A stretch of DNA of 64,000 bases, taken from contig CANKZR010000005.1 in the NCBI GenBank assembly GCA_947488625.1, positions 35,113 through 99,112 of the forward strand, given 5' to 3'. Source of the stretch: an uncultured Sphingomonadaceae bacterium. GTDB lineage: Bacteria > Pseudomonadota > Alphaproteobacteria > Sphingomonadales > Sphingomonadaceae. Shown one piece after another: positions 33,311 through 42,275 of this stretch; position 1 is the stretch's first letter, and each line of letters starts with the position of its first letter. A program made the position numbers and the translations under genes. The notes beneath the pieces were generated by a model. The model was given only the letters and a program-made list of their open reading frames with translations. It did no database searches and was not told where the DNA came from.

Positions 33311-34201
33311 TTAACTCAGAAAATAGTGCTTTGCCTCAAATCGCTCAGGAAGCTCTGTTCCCAGATGCGCCGCGGCTGAACGCTCGGCAGTTCGGCAAAT
33401 GGCATCGAGCGGGAGTCCATTCGGCGTGGTGCCAAAGGGATGAGCGAGTTCCTCGGTCACCTCAGCAAGTCCAAGAAAGACATAGGCTACGATTGCAACG
33501 AATACTGGTGTCATCCATCCACTAGAATCGAACAACGCCAGTGGAAGGGTCAAGCAATAGAGGTAGGTCGTCCGGTAAATGAGCAGCGAATAGACGTAGG
33601 GAAGGGGCGTAGCCGCAATCCTCTCACAGCCAGCCTGCTGCAAGGCCATACTCGCAATTCGCTCGGATAGCGTTCTTGCACCAAAACCATCTATCTTGCC
33701 GGTCCTCATACCGGAGTTGATAATCTCCGCGATTTTGTCCAGCGCTGCGCCTGGAGCGTCAGGGGCAGCACTGTATTCTGCGACCAACTCCACATTGGCT
33801 TCTGCTGGCGGAAGCTTTCGCAGGGTGATCCTGTGCAGGTGCAGGAATGCCAGCCCGTTGCGAATGAGATCGAGACGTAGATCACGGTCTTGGACGAAAA
33901 TCACAACCTCGCGCGCGAAATTTCGTAGGTCGGCGAGAAGACCACCCCACAGCTTTCGAGCTTCCCACCAACGCTCGTAAGCCGCATTATTACGAAAGCC
34001 GAGGAATAGGGAGAGAGCGACACCAAAAACGGTGAAAGCCGTAGCATCCAGATGGGGAAGCAAGTTTTGTTCCCGATCGAGCCACACGAGGCCTGCCGCA
34101 ACCCCTGTTAGGATCAGTACGTCAGCAGCTATTACCGGTACGATTGAGCCACGAAGAGCGAATACAAGGTCAAACTTGGTGGGTTTCTCGCGAACGATCA
34201 T
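33311..34201 (-). CDS. Bestrophin-like (YneE family) anion channel
   Basis: 296 residues. Membrane helices at about 18-38, 48-66, 210-232 and 236-255. The bestrophin core FLGFRNNAAYERWWEARKLW, including the NxxAYxRWWEAR motif (about 68-84), and the later TxELxHPFG element (VTEELAHPFGTTPNGLPLD) are clear. Bacterial bestrophins form pentameric ion channels. It is convergent with the AlpA gene and separated from the TetR gene by 82 bases. No obvious link to its neighbours; it may have come along as plasmid cargo. Confidence 0.85.
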   Translation of the reverse strand: MIVREKPTKFDLVFALRGSIVPVIAADVLILTGVAAGLVWLDREQNLLPHLDATAFTVFGVALSLFLGFRNNAAYERWWEARKLWGGLLADLRNFAREVVIFVQDRDLRLDLIRNGLAFLHLHRITLRKLPPAEANVELVAEYSAAPDAPGAALDKIAEIINSGMRTGKIDGFGARTLSERIASMALQQAGCERIAATPLPYVYSLLIYRTTYLYCLTLPLALFDSSGWMTPVFVAIVAYVFLGLAEVTEELAHPFGTTPNGLPLDAICRTAERSAAAHLGTELPERFEAKHYFLS

Positions 34202-34283
34202 AAGCGGACCTATTTTTACTATAACTCGCTGACCCTAACTTCGCAGACCGTCTCGCTCGTTCCTGACGAAGGCTGTCGGCACA

Positions 34284-34892
34284 CTACTTCCGATCGGGAA
34301 GATAATCAGGAATGAACAAATTCAGATAAGCGATGGCTGCCTGCGCCGCTTCAGCGAGATGGGCATCGTCAATCCTCCCAACTTCTCTGACTGACAATCC
34401 AAATACCGCATCAGAAAGATAGATCGCCAATTGAAACGCGCGCGATAATTCGGGGCTGCTTTCAAGTACAAATCTTTCGGCGAGACATGCTTCAAGCGCT
34501 TCCGCGAAACGTGCGTCCTCGATCCGGCCGGCTTCGCTGATTTCCGCCGTTGTTGATCCACTGAGCATCAACTTACGGAAAGGCGCGTTTGAATTGTAAT
34601 AAGAAGCGCCGAAGGCGATGAATGAACGCGTCACGTCCTTCCAGTTCGGTGACTCTTCCGGTTCGAACTTAACATCCGCAAACTCACCTGCAATCTTCTT
34701 TGCAGCTTCGATCAGCACCAGCTTGGGCTCGCCGTAGAAATGATACGCAGAGCTGGTGGGAACGTCGGCGTTTTGCGCCACTAGAGGAATGGTAATTTCG
34801 CATACTTCGACACTCTCGAGGAGCTGAATAGCGGATAAGATAAGCGCGTGGCGTCGCTCATCTCCGCGCGCCTGGCGTTTGGGTCTGGGCAT
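34284..34892 (-). CDS. TetR-family regulator, divergent from the flavoprotein operon
   Basis: 202 residues. The N-terminal half has the TetR fold: basic start PRPKRQARGDERRHALILSA, then the HTH VAQNADVPTSSAYHFYGEPK (about 45-64), in which SSAYHFYG is the recognition helix. The ligand-binding part has no informative motif. It is divergent from the exported flavoprotein gene (starts 97 bases apart), so it very probably controls it. The gap contains AT-rich promoter elements but no perfect palindrome I could find. Confidence 0.85.
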   Translation of the reverse strand: MPRPKRQARGDERRHALILSAIQLLESVEVCEITIPLVAQNADVPTSSAYHFYGEPKLVLIEAAKKIAGEFADVKFEPEESPNWKDVTRSFIAFGASYYNSNAPFRKLMLSGSTTAEISEAGRIEDARFAEALEACLAERFVLESSPELSRAFQLAIYLSDAVFGLSVREVGRIDDAHLAEAAQAAIAYLNLFIPDYLPDRK

Positions 34893-34989
34893 ATAAACTC
34901 GAATCTATTTGACTTTTGATGGGGACAGGCTAACGAATTCGAAGATCAATCGGAAGATAAATCGACAAATATCGGGTTTCGGAGGGAGC

Positions 34990-36954
34990 ATGTCGGACTT
35001 TCTGGGGAAAAATTCGCTTACTAGGCGCGGCTTTATCGGTAACGCGCTCGCTGGTGCGGGGGCGTTGTACGCCACCACCGCGCTCGTAAGCTGTTCGGGC
35101 GAATCAACCGTGGCCAATGCAATATTTCCCAAGGCGGGGAACGAGCAGATGACGGGGCTTGGCGAGGAGTGGAACGGTCCTTCCGGTATTGGCGACTACG
35201 CTGGCAAGAACGGCAATACGGCGGCTGTTGTAAATGATGCGCACGGAATTATACGAAATGGGTCAATCTTTGACCAGATTTCCGCGGCACCGATCGTTGA
35301 CGATGTCTATGATCTCGTAGTCGTCGGAGCTGGCATTTCTGGGCTGACGGCAGCTTGGCAGTTTCGTCGGTTGAAGCCTGGTTCAAGTGTCCTTGTCTTA
35401 GACCAGCATGAGATCTTCGGTGGTGAAGCGAAACAGAATGAGATTGAGGTCGATGGATATCGTTTGACCGCACCCCAAGGGTCAACGGGTATTGTCGTTC
35501 CCTTTACCAGGGCTGCAGAGTCCGGCTTCCCAATTGTCTTTAAGGACGAACTCCGTTTTCCAGATACCTTCGAGTATCAGGAGCCGGAGAATCTCAGCAA
35601 ACCCATAGAAATTCCGCAGGACATGTGGTCCCCCATGCATATTGCATGGGAGCGTGCAGACGTTGGTTATTACTACAAGGGCACCGGCTTGGTGAAGAAT
35701 GTGTGGCGCAACGGCTTCGCTGATGCGCCGATCAGCGATGAGCTAAGGACTGCACTTCTTTCGCTGGAACTGCAGCGCACTCCTCCCCGCCGCGATGATT
35801 GGGAGCAGTGGCTGGATAGCATGACCTACAAGGAGTATCTGCTAAACATTGCCGAGGTTCCTGAAACGGTCATCGATGATGTTTGTGCCTTCCTCGATCC
35901 GGTCATGGCGGCGATGGGTTGCGGTCAAGGATCGGATATCATCTCGGCCTACCAGGCCTTCAATTACATGATGCCAGGTGTGAGTGGGTATGTGCGTTAC
36001 CTCACAGATGGCGTTGATCCTACCGACGGTATCTACCTAGCCACCTTCCCAGGTGGCAATACATATCAGGCAAAGCGCTTTCTGCAGTTGGCAAAGCCCG
36101 AAGCGTTGAGCCCGGCGACCAACATGGCAGAGCTACAGAACGCTACAGTTCAATGGAATGAACTGGATAAACCCGAGCAAGGATATAGGTTGCGGCTTGG
36201 AGCAACTGTATTCGGTGTTCGTCATGATGGCGATCCTGCAACCGCGCAGCAGGTTCTAGTAACCTATTCCAAGGGTGGAAGCGCCGCCACAGTCCGCGCA
36301 AAGTCGGTGATTTGCGCCGGACAGCAGCACGCGAACCGGAGGATCTGCCTCGATGTGAGTAGCGAGGTCCGTGAGGCAATGAACGCCTTCCATCACTCAC
36401 CAGTTCTTGTTCTCAACATCGCGCTCCGCAACTGGAAGTTCCTGGAGAATGCCGGGGTATCATGTGTGCGCTGGTTCGAAGGTCTTGGTTGGTGGACGGG
36501 CTTGAGAAGGAATCTTGTGCTCGATGGGGAGGAACCGCAACCGCTTGATCCAAACAAGCCTGTGTTTCTCACCCAGTATATTCCGTTCACGCTACCAGGT
36601 GAGCCGTTCCCTGATCAGTGCACGAAGGCAAGACAACAACTGTTCGAGATGTCGATTGAGGAAATACAAACGAGAATGCGCGAGCAGTTCACTGAAATGT
36701 TCGAAGAATATGGTTTTGATTGGGACCGCGACGTAGCTGAAGTCATCGCGAACCGACAAGGTCATGCATACGTTGTCGCTCCTCCAGGTTTCTTCTTTGG
36801 CAAAGATGGCAATCCGGCGCCGAAGGAGGTCCTTCGCGCTCCATTCCACAGGATAGCCTTTTCGCATTCGGAGTTGTTTGGCGCCCAGATGTGGGAAAGT
36901 GCAGCCGAGGAAGGCTCCAGAGCGGCAGGCCAGATGGCAGAATTGCTCAGCTAG
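34990..36954 (+). CDS. Exported FAD-dependent amine dehydrogenase-like protein (spermidine dehydrogenase-like)
   Basis: 654 residues from ATG 34990, directly behind GGAGGGAG. The N-terminus has a twin-arginine signal (LTRRGFIG, residues 10-17), a hydrophobic segment and LVSC (Cys35), so it may be a Tat-exported lipoprotein. An FAD-binding loop follows (LVVVGAGISGLTAAWQF, about 107-123), with the GGEAKQNE segment typical of the amine-oxidase-like branch. The protein most resembles spermidine dehydrogenase-type flavoproteins as I remember them; the true substrate is unknown. It is followed by an NTF2-like lipoprotein and a cytochrome c, its likely electron acceptor, in one operon. Near the C-terminus HSELFGAQMWESAAEEGSRA closes the FAD site. 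Confidence 0.75.
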   Translation: MSDFLGKNSLTRRGFIGNALAGAGALYATTALVSCSGESTVANAIFPKAGNEQMTGLGEEWNGPSGIGDYAGKNGNTAAVVNDAHGIIRNGSIFDQISAAPIVDDVYDLVVVGAGISGLTAAWQFRRLKPGSSVLVLDQHEIFGGEAKQNEIEVDGYRLTAPQGSTGIVVPFTRAAESGFPIVFKDELRFPDTFEYQEPENLSKPIEIPQDMWSPMHIAWERADVGYYYKGTGLVKNVWRNGFADAPISDELRTALLSLELQRTPPRRDDWEQWLDSMTYKEYLLNIAEVPETVIDDVCAFLDPVMAAMGCGQGSDIISAYQAFNYMMPGVSGYVRYLTDGVDPTDGIYLATFPGGNTYQAKRFLQLAKPEALSPATNMAELQNATVQWNELDKPEQGYRLRLGATVFGVRHDGDPATAQQVLVTYSKGGSAATVRAKSVICAGQQHANRRICLDVSSEVREAMNAFHHSPVLVLNIALRNWKFLENAGVSCVRWFEGLGWWTGLRRNLVLDGEEPQPLDPNKPVFLTQYIPFTLPGEPFPDQCTKARQQLFEMSIEEIQTRMREQFTEMFEEYGFDWDRDVAEVIANRQGHAYVVAPPGFFFGKDGNPAPKEVLRAPFHRIAFSHSELFGAQMWESAAEEGSRAAGQMAELLS

Positions 36955-36972
36955 AGACAAGGAGTACACAGC

Positions 36973-37536
36973 ATGAATTCTAAATTTCTGAAGCTGCCGG
37001 TGATCGCGGCAACGCTTGGTCTCGCTGCTTGCAACAGTGCAACAGCGAGCAACCAACAAGGCACTCCAACCTTCGAATACTCAACCGATGCTGATGCAGT
37101 CATGGGAAATATTCCCGATCCTGATCCTGCGGAGATCGAAGCATTCCGGGCGGCAACGAGGGAATTGTACGACCTTAAGGAGCAGGCTTTCGCGGAAAAT
37201 CAAGTTGATCCTATCGTACAGCGTTTCTACGCCGAAAACGTCGTTTCGGTAGGACCGGACGGTGCCCCAAAGGAAGGTCGCGCCGCACTTAGAGCGGAAT
37301 ACGAGACAGTGGTCCCGACGAGCACGGTTCGCGTGGAATCCATTCACACCTACGTAAATGGCGACGCCGGCTGGGATTGGGCAAACTTCCATGTTACCCC
37401 GACGGATCCCGCTGAAGGTGAGCCTTTCACCTTTGTCATTCTTTTCCTCTGGACCAAAGTCGATGGCCGCTGGGTATCCGCAGGCGACGCCTATGTTGTA
37501 GGCAGCTTCAACCAGGAAAGCGGATCAGCCGAATGA
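36973..37536 (+). CDS. NTF2/SnoaL-like lipoprotein
   Basis: 187 residues. Signal with lipobox LAAC (Cys20), then a spacer and a cone-shaped SnoaL/DUF4440-like domain: FYAENVVSVGPDGAPKEGR and FVILFLWTKVDGRWVSAGD are typical strands. It is encoded between the flavoprotein and the cytochrome and its stop overlaps the cytochrome start (ATGA). It may be an assembly factor or a small ligand-binding subunit of the periplasmic dehydrogenase. Function inferred from context only. Confidence 0.7.
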   Translation: MNSKFLKLPVIAATLGLAACNSATASNQQGTPTFEYSTDADAVMGNIPDPDPAEIEAFRAATRELYDLKEQAFAENQVDPIVQRFYAENVVSVGPDGAPKEGRAALRAEYETVVPTSTVRVESIHTYVNGDAGWDWANFHVTPTDPAEGEPFTFVILFLWTKVDGRWVSAGDAYVVGSFNQESGSAE

Positions 37537-37994
37537 CACGATCATTGGTTATCGGCGTGATGGGGGCGATAGCCTTTGGGGCTTCGCTTCTAATCACCGC
37601 CTGCTCGGATAATGGGACCGAGAGTGATCCTCAAGCGGATGCAGCCACGGGTTCTTCCGCCTCAGTGACCTCGGTAGCAAGCGGGGCGCAGGCATCTGTC
37701 GCTGCGCCGGAGTCTTTCGCTATCTGCGAGTCTTGCCATGCCGTACAGGAAGGAGCTGACCATGGAATTGGTCCCAACCTGCATAGTGTGTTCGGAACGG
37801 CGGCTGGTAGCAAGAGCGGGTTCGAATATTCCGAAGTGATGGCAGCGTCTGGTGTGATCTGGGACGAAGAAAGCCTGAATGCCTACCTTCAATCGCCGCA
37901 GGAATTTCTGCCTGGAAATCGCATGGCATTCCTCGGCGAGGCGGACGCGCAGGCAAGAGGCGAGATAATCGATTTCCTAAAAACGCTCAACTAA
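37533..37994 (+). CDS. Class I cytochrome c lipoprotein
   Basis: 153 residues. Lipobox-like ITAC (Cys24), a long Ser/Ala/Asp-rich tether (25-60), then a small cytochrome c domain with CESCH (Cys65, Cys68, His69), GIGPNLHSVFG and the probable Met ligand in PGNRMAF (about residue 131). It would take electrons from the flavoprotein encoded 18-540 bases upstream and pass them to the respiratory chain. Third gene of the operon; convergent with the thiolase gene 55 bases away. Confidence 0.9.
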   Translation: MTRSLVIGVMGAIAFGASLLITACSDNGTESDPQADAATGSSASVTSVASGAQASVAAPESFAICESCHAVQEGADHGIGPNLHSVFGTAAGSKSGFEYSEVMAASGVIWDEESLNAYLQSPQEFLPGNRMAFLGEADAQARGEIIDFLKTLN

Positions 37995-38049
37995 GCATCA
38001 GTTAAAGTGCGAGCTGAAAACAATATCTAGGGGGTGCGGCAAGTAGTCG

Positions 38050-39267
38050 TCAGGCCGTGGATTCGAACACCGCCGAGAGACCTTGCCCACCACCTATACA
38101 CATGGTGACGAGGCCGAGCCCGCCGCCATTGCGCTTAAGCTGGTGAAGCAGGGATACCGTCAAACGCGCGCCTGTCGCGCCGACCGGGTGACCTAGTGAA
38201 ATGCCAGAGCCGTTCGGATTCAAGCGTCCATCGACAGGCGCAAGATCCCATTCTTCGAGCACGGCGAGAGCCTGAGCGGCGAAGGCTTCATTCAATTCGA
38301 TCACATTGATGTCCGACAAGGAGAGACCCACACGCTCCAAAGCCTTCTTGGTCGATGCGACGGGACCGATACCCATCCGATCCGGAGCGACGCCCGCAAC
38401 GGCCCACCCCCGTAAGCTACCGTAGATCTCGAGGCCTAACTCGCTCGCTTTGGAGCGAGTACATACGATCGCCGCGGCAGCGCCGTCGTTCTGACCGCTC
38501 GCATTGCCCGCTGTCACAGTTGCCGAGGGATCGCTTGATTTCATGATAGGATTGAGTGACGCGAGCCGGTCAAGCGAAATGTCCGGCCGGATATGTTCAT
38601 CGCTTGCTAAGGAGATGGTGCCCCGTTTCCGATCGTGGACCGACACTGGCAATATCTCAAATTCAAACCTCCCATCCCTCTGAGCAGCTGCAGCTTTCTG
38701 GTGTGAATTGAAAGCGAATTCGTCCTGGCGCTCCCTTGAAATACTGTAATCCCTGCGAAGGTTCTCGGCCGTTTCGATCATTCCGCCGGGGACCGGAAAG
38801 TTTTTGCCGCCTGCTCTGATCCGGCCTTGCTGGAGTGAGTCCTTGAACTCAAAATTGCCATGCTGGCCCCAGCGAATTCGGTCAGTGAAGAATGGGGCGT
38901 TGCTCATGGATTCGGCGCCCCCGACGATTACCAGTTCGGCTCCACCGCTAGCTACGGTCATGATGCCATAGATGATCGCCTGCAATCCAGAACCGCAACG
39001 CCGGTCCAGCTGGATTCCCGGTGTCGAAGCTGCCAATCCTGCGTCAAGGGCGATGACCCGGCCGATTGCGGGGGCCTCCATGGAAGGGAAGCATTGCGCA
39101 AAGATGACGTCATCGAGCACATCCCCCGGAAGGCCAGTCTGGTCGATAATGCCGCGCAGAAGCTGTGCGCCAAGTTCGTGGGCTTGCAGTGCGCGGTACA
39201 TACCGCCGAACCCGCCGACAGCAGTGCGCAGGGGATTGCAGATTACAATGTCGTTTAAGTCCGGCAT
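38050..39267 (-). CDS. Thiolase (acetyl-CoA C-acyltransferase family)
   Basis: 405 residues from ATG 39267 with GAGGAG upstream; a longer frame to 39552 overlaps the DadA-like gene. The active-site cysteine is in RRCGSGLQA (about residue 89), the second motif is ELNEAFAAQALAV, and the final NPNGSGISLGHPVGATGARL plus MCIGGGQGL contain the catalytic His and Cys. Thiolases cleave 3-ketoacyl-CoA. It is the only thiolase in the window and could split 3-oxoadipyl-CoA to succinyl-CoA and acetyl-CoA, the last step of the catechol route; it may instead serve the substrate of its own operon. Confidence 0.88.
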   Translation of the reverse strand: MPDLNDIVICNPLRTAVGGFGGMYRALQAHELGAQLLRGIIDQTGLPGDVLDDVIFAQCFPSMEAPAIGRVIALDAGLAASTPGIQLDRRCGSGLQAIIYGIMTVASGGAELVIVGGAESMSNAPFFTDRIRWGQHGNFEFKDSLQQGRIRAGGKNFPVPGGMIETAENLRRDYSISRERQDEFAFNSHQKAAAAQRDGRFEFEILPVSVHDRKRGTISLASDEHIRPDISLDRLASLNPIMKSSDPSATVTAGNASGQNDGAAAAIVCTRSKASELGLEIYGSLRGWAVAGVAPDRMGIGPVASTKKALERVGLSLSDINVIELNEAFAAQALAVLEEWDLAPVDGRLNPNGSGISLGHPVGATGARLTVSLLHQLKRNGGGLGLVTMCIGGGQGLSAVFESTA

Positions 39268-39308
39268 CGAGAACTCCTCAATTGGCCTGTTTGGCGTCCA
39301 GTGAGCCG

Positions 39309-40613
39309 CTACTTGCGGAAACGGTCGAAACGATAGGGTGCAGGATCGACGCTCGGCTGGCGTCCCATGATGAGGTCCGCAGCAAGTTCGCCTGCAGCGG
39401 GTCCGGAACCGAAACCGTGGCCAGAAAAGCCTGCAGCCAGTACGAGGCCTGGGATGTCGTCGATTTCCGAAATTACCGGTATCGAATCCGGTGTCATGTC
39501 GACAGCACCTGCCCATTCGCGCACCACTGATGCATGTCGGAAAACTGGCCATGCCTCGCGCAGCGCCGTCATCGCTTCGGTGTTGAGACCATGATGAACT
39601 GGAGGATTTTTGGCTCGTATCTGCTCGAAGGGCGACGGTGAGTCAGCAGACCAACGGCGAGCGAGCTTCAGGTCCTCGACGAATTCGCGGCCTAGGCTTA
39701 GGTTCATCGCCCGCCACTGCGCCTTAAGGGCATCGGTGTACTTTAAGCCAAGGAGCAGGTTATCCAGAACCAGAGGTGCTACAAAGCCGCCGCGCTGCAT
39801 GATCGTGTAGCCGCCGGTGAAATCCCTCCGGAATGAAAAGTTCGCCGCTCCCACCGCGATATCGGTGGGGCCCCCCACCGGGCTGGTCCGGAGTACGGAG
39901 ACGAACACCGGCAAAGTAACGTGTGAGATCCCGTGATTGCCCAGAAACCTCCGCGACCAGAGCCCACCGGCGAGGATCACACGGTCGCAGGCGATCTCAC
40001 CATTTTCGGTCGACACGCCGCATATCCGGCCTCCAGCGAGGGAAAGGCGTCTTGCTGCGCACCCTTCCACGATGTTTCCTCCCTTTGCGAGCAGAGCTTC
40101 CGCGATCGCGCTGCTGGCCTTTGTGGGCTCGGCAATGCCATCCGATGCAGTGTAGACGCCCCCCGCCCAGCGTACAGTCCCGCCGGGCACAAGGAGATCG
40201 ATTTCGTCAGGGCCGATGATCCTCGCATCCGTGCCGTGGCGGCCTACTTCCTCTACCCAGTTTTCGTACGGTGCCAGTTCCTTCTCGGTTCGCGCTACAA
40301 ACATGATTCCGGACTGGCGATAGCCCACATCCTTGCCGACACGCTGGTGCATCTCCGCCCACAGCCGATCAGCGCGGACAGACAGCGGGAGATCGTACTT
40401 TGCGCGGTTGGTCTTTCGAACCCAGCCCAAGTTCCGGGAAGACTGCTCGCCGGCAATGGTACCCTTCTCGATGACCGTAACGCGCTCGCCACGCTCAGCG
40501 AGTGTCAGTGCTGCGTTCAGGCCAACTATGCCGCCGCCGATCACGACCACGCCGGTTTCTGCAGGAAGTCCTGAATTTCCGCTGACGGGATCAATTGTAG
40601 GAGGGTTGCTCAT
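39309..40613 (-). CDS. DadA-like FAD-dependent oxidoreductase
   Basis: 434 residues from ATG 40613. A Rossmann FAD-binding motif begins at residue 22 (VVVIGGGIVGLNAALTLAERG) and a glycine-rich C-terminal FAD closure LVLAAGFSGHGFGSGPAAGE is present. This is the D-amino-acid dehydrogenase / sarcosine-oxidase-like (DAO) family. It should oxidise an amine or amino acid to an imine. RidA, an imine deaminase, is encoded 10 bases upstream in the same operon, a sensible pair. The substrate is unknown; D-tryptophan or another indolic amino acid is a guess from the iac neighbourhood. Confidence 0.85.
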   Translation of the reverse strand: MSNPPTIDPVSGNSGLPAETGVVVIGGGIVGLNAALTLAERGERVTVIEKGTIAGEQSSRNLGWVRKTNRAKYDLPLSVRADRLWAEMHQRVGKDVGYRQSGIMFVARTEKELAPYENWVEEVGRHGTDARIIGPDEIDLLVPGGTVRWAGGVYTASDGIAEPTKASSAIAEALLAKGGNIVEGCAARRLSLAGGRICGVSTENGEIACDRVILAGGLWSRRFLGNHGISHVTLPVFVSVLRTSPVGGPTDIAVGAANFSFRRDFTGGYTIMQRGGFVAPLVLDNLLLGLKYTDALKAQWRAMNLSLGREFVEDLKLARRWSADSPSPFEQIRAKNPPVHHGLNTEAMTALREAWPVFRHASVVREWAGAVDMTPDSIPVISEIDDIPGLVLAAGFSGHGFGSGPAAGELAADLIMGRQPSVDPAPYRFDRFRK

Positions 40614-40623
40614 TGCCGTTATG

Positions 40624-41037
40624 TCAGATTGCAATCTCTGACCGAGCGGCCGAAGCGGCTCCAACGTGGGCTGTCACTTCGATTTCGACACGATAATCAT
40701 CGGAGGCAAGTGCTGGAGTGTACATCGTCAATGCAGGGTCAATTCCGCGCATCCGTGCTCCGTAGGCATCCATCACTGGATATACGTCCTCTCGCTGCTG
40801 GATATAGACGCATGATTTCACGACATCTGCCAATGAGGCGCCAAGAGCCTTCAATGCTCGATCGATGTTGTCTAGCGCCTGGTTCGTCTGTTCGACCGGA
40901 TCGCCTGCGATGTCGCCGGTTTCCGGATTACGACCAGCCGTATTCGACACAAATATGAAATCACCTACCTGCACTGCGCGCGAATAACTGCCCCGTTTCT
41001 CGTAGGCGCTGCCCGTCTTGACCTGCTTGATGTCCAT
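40624..41037 (-). CDS. RidA-family imine deaminase
   Basis: 137 residues. FIFVSNTAGRNPETGDIAGD, cut here as VSNTAGRNPETGDIAG, and EQTNQALDNIDRALKALGAS are the RidA signature, with SCVYIQQREDVYPVMDAY and the usual C-terminal EIEVTAHVG. RidA proteins hydrolyse enamines/imines to ketones and prevent damage from 2-aminoacrylate. Sitting between the OCD-like and DadA-like genes, it probably hydrolyses the imine made by the DadA-like enzyme. Length is normal for the family. Confidence 0.92.
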   Translation of the reverse strand: MDIKQVKTGSAYEKRGSYSRAVQVGDFIFVSNTAGRNPETGDIAGDPVEQTNQALDNIDRALKALGASLADVVKSCVYIQQREDVYPVMDAYGARMRGIDPALTMYTPALASDDYRVEIEVTAHVGAASAARSEIAI

Positions 41038-41061
41038 CTCTGAAATCCCTGTTTCGCCCGC

Positions 41062-42213
41062 TTAGCGCAGCACCGGTACGTCCCATAAGGGCAGTTTTGT
41101 GCCGATCTTTCTCTCGACCGCGTTGCGGTAAACGATTGTTCCCCAAGCAACGTCCTCCACCGGCATGCCCCCGACAGAGAGCATAATGATTTCATCATCA
41201 TTCTTCCGCGCAGGTGTGGCTCCGGCGACGATGGCACCAAGATCCTCGATTGCAGATTTCTGCAGCTGACCAGCAGCTACGAGGTCGAGCCATTTCACTC
41301 CGATAAGTGGAACAATCGGATGTCCGGGTGAGGGTAGCTCCTCGAACCAAGCGTCGTACAGTCCGATATTATCCATCACGAGGCGAATATCCGACCCCGC
41401 CATCTGCTCTTCCATGTCGGTAGCTGCAGGCAGCGCGAAGAACGTTCCAGGACTAATCCATTCCCGCTTGATTCGCGGATAGAGGGAAACATCTCCCAAA
41501 TCGGTCGACTGACAGAACGCCACAATGTCGCAGTTACGCACTACTTCTTCGTCACTAGTAACCGTCTGGATGGTGGTAATCTGCGGGAATTCGTTCTTCA
41601 CCCATTCGATGAAGCTGTTCAGACTTTTCTGACCTCGGCCCTTGACCTTAACCGTGTCGATTTCTGGGCAGGTGGCAACGAATGCTGCGAGCGACGTCCG
41701 AGCCATGACCCCGGGGCCCGAGATCCCGACTACGCGGGAATCCCTGCGAGCCAAATAACGCGCACCCACACCCGGCACTGCACCCGTTCTATATGCAGAC
41801 AGAAGATTCGCCGACATGATCGCTAGCGGTGCGCCTGTGTCGGTGTCATTCAGAATGAACATCAGAATTGATCTGGGGAGTCCCTTCTCGCGGTTTGCAA
41901 TGTTGGACCCATACCATTTCATTCCGGTAGTGCAGAAACTGCCGCCCAAGTAGGCTGGCATAGCCATGAAACGCCGGTCGGCTGTGGGTTTCGGCATATT
42001 GGGGAAGGGCGAATCCTCCGGAAAGAGGATCATCGCTCCGTGCGAGTCATTGTTTGCGCCTGCCATGCGGTAATCGCCGCTGTGCAACAGAGCAAACATC
42101 TCATCCATAGCGTCAACGCAAGCGGGCATATCGGTCACGCCGGCAGCAACCATGTCCGGCTCGGACAGGTAGATGAAGTCAATCTTGGTCGAGTTCGGTT
42201 CAGTTTCGCTCAT
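41062..42213 (-). CDS. Ornithine cyclodeaminase / mu-crystallin family protein
   Basis: 383 residues. GGSFCTTGMKWYGSNIANRE (about 90-110) and the dinucleotide-binding GISGPGVMARTSLAAF around 168-184 mark the OCD/mu-crystallin family, NAD(P)-dependent ketimine reductases or deaminases. The length and the YGSNIANR segment fit the subgroup some databases call tyramine oxidase subunit B, as I recall. With RidA and a DadA-like enzyme in the operon, handling of an imine or cyclic amine is likely. First gene after the MFS transporter. Substrate unknown. Confidence 0.82.
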   Translation of the reverse strand: MSETEPNSTKIDFIYLSEPDMVAAGVTDMPACVDAMDEMFALLHSGDYRMAGANNDSHGAMILFPEDSPFPNMPKPTADRRFMAMPAYLGGSFCTTGMKWYGSNIANREKGLPRSILMFILNDTDTGAPLAIMSANLLSAYRTGAVPGVGARYLARRDSRVVGISGPGVMARTSLAAFVATCPEIDTVKVKGRGQKSLNSFIEWVKNEFPQITTIQTVTSDEEVVRNCDIVAFCQSTDLGDVSLYPRIKREWISPGTFFALPAATDMEEQMAGSDIRLVMDNIGLYDAWFEELPSPGHPIVPLIGVKWLDLVAAGQLQKSAIEDLGAIVAGATPARKNDDEIIMLSVGGMPVEDVAWGTIVYRNAVERKIGTKLPLWDVPVLR

Positions 42214-42275
42214 GGCATTTCACCTAGTCAGTTTCTTAGTTCATGAAGGGTTGGAACGGCATCGCGATCAAGTGC

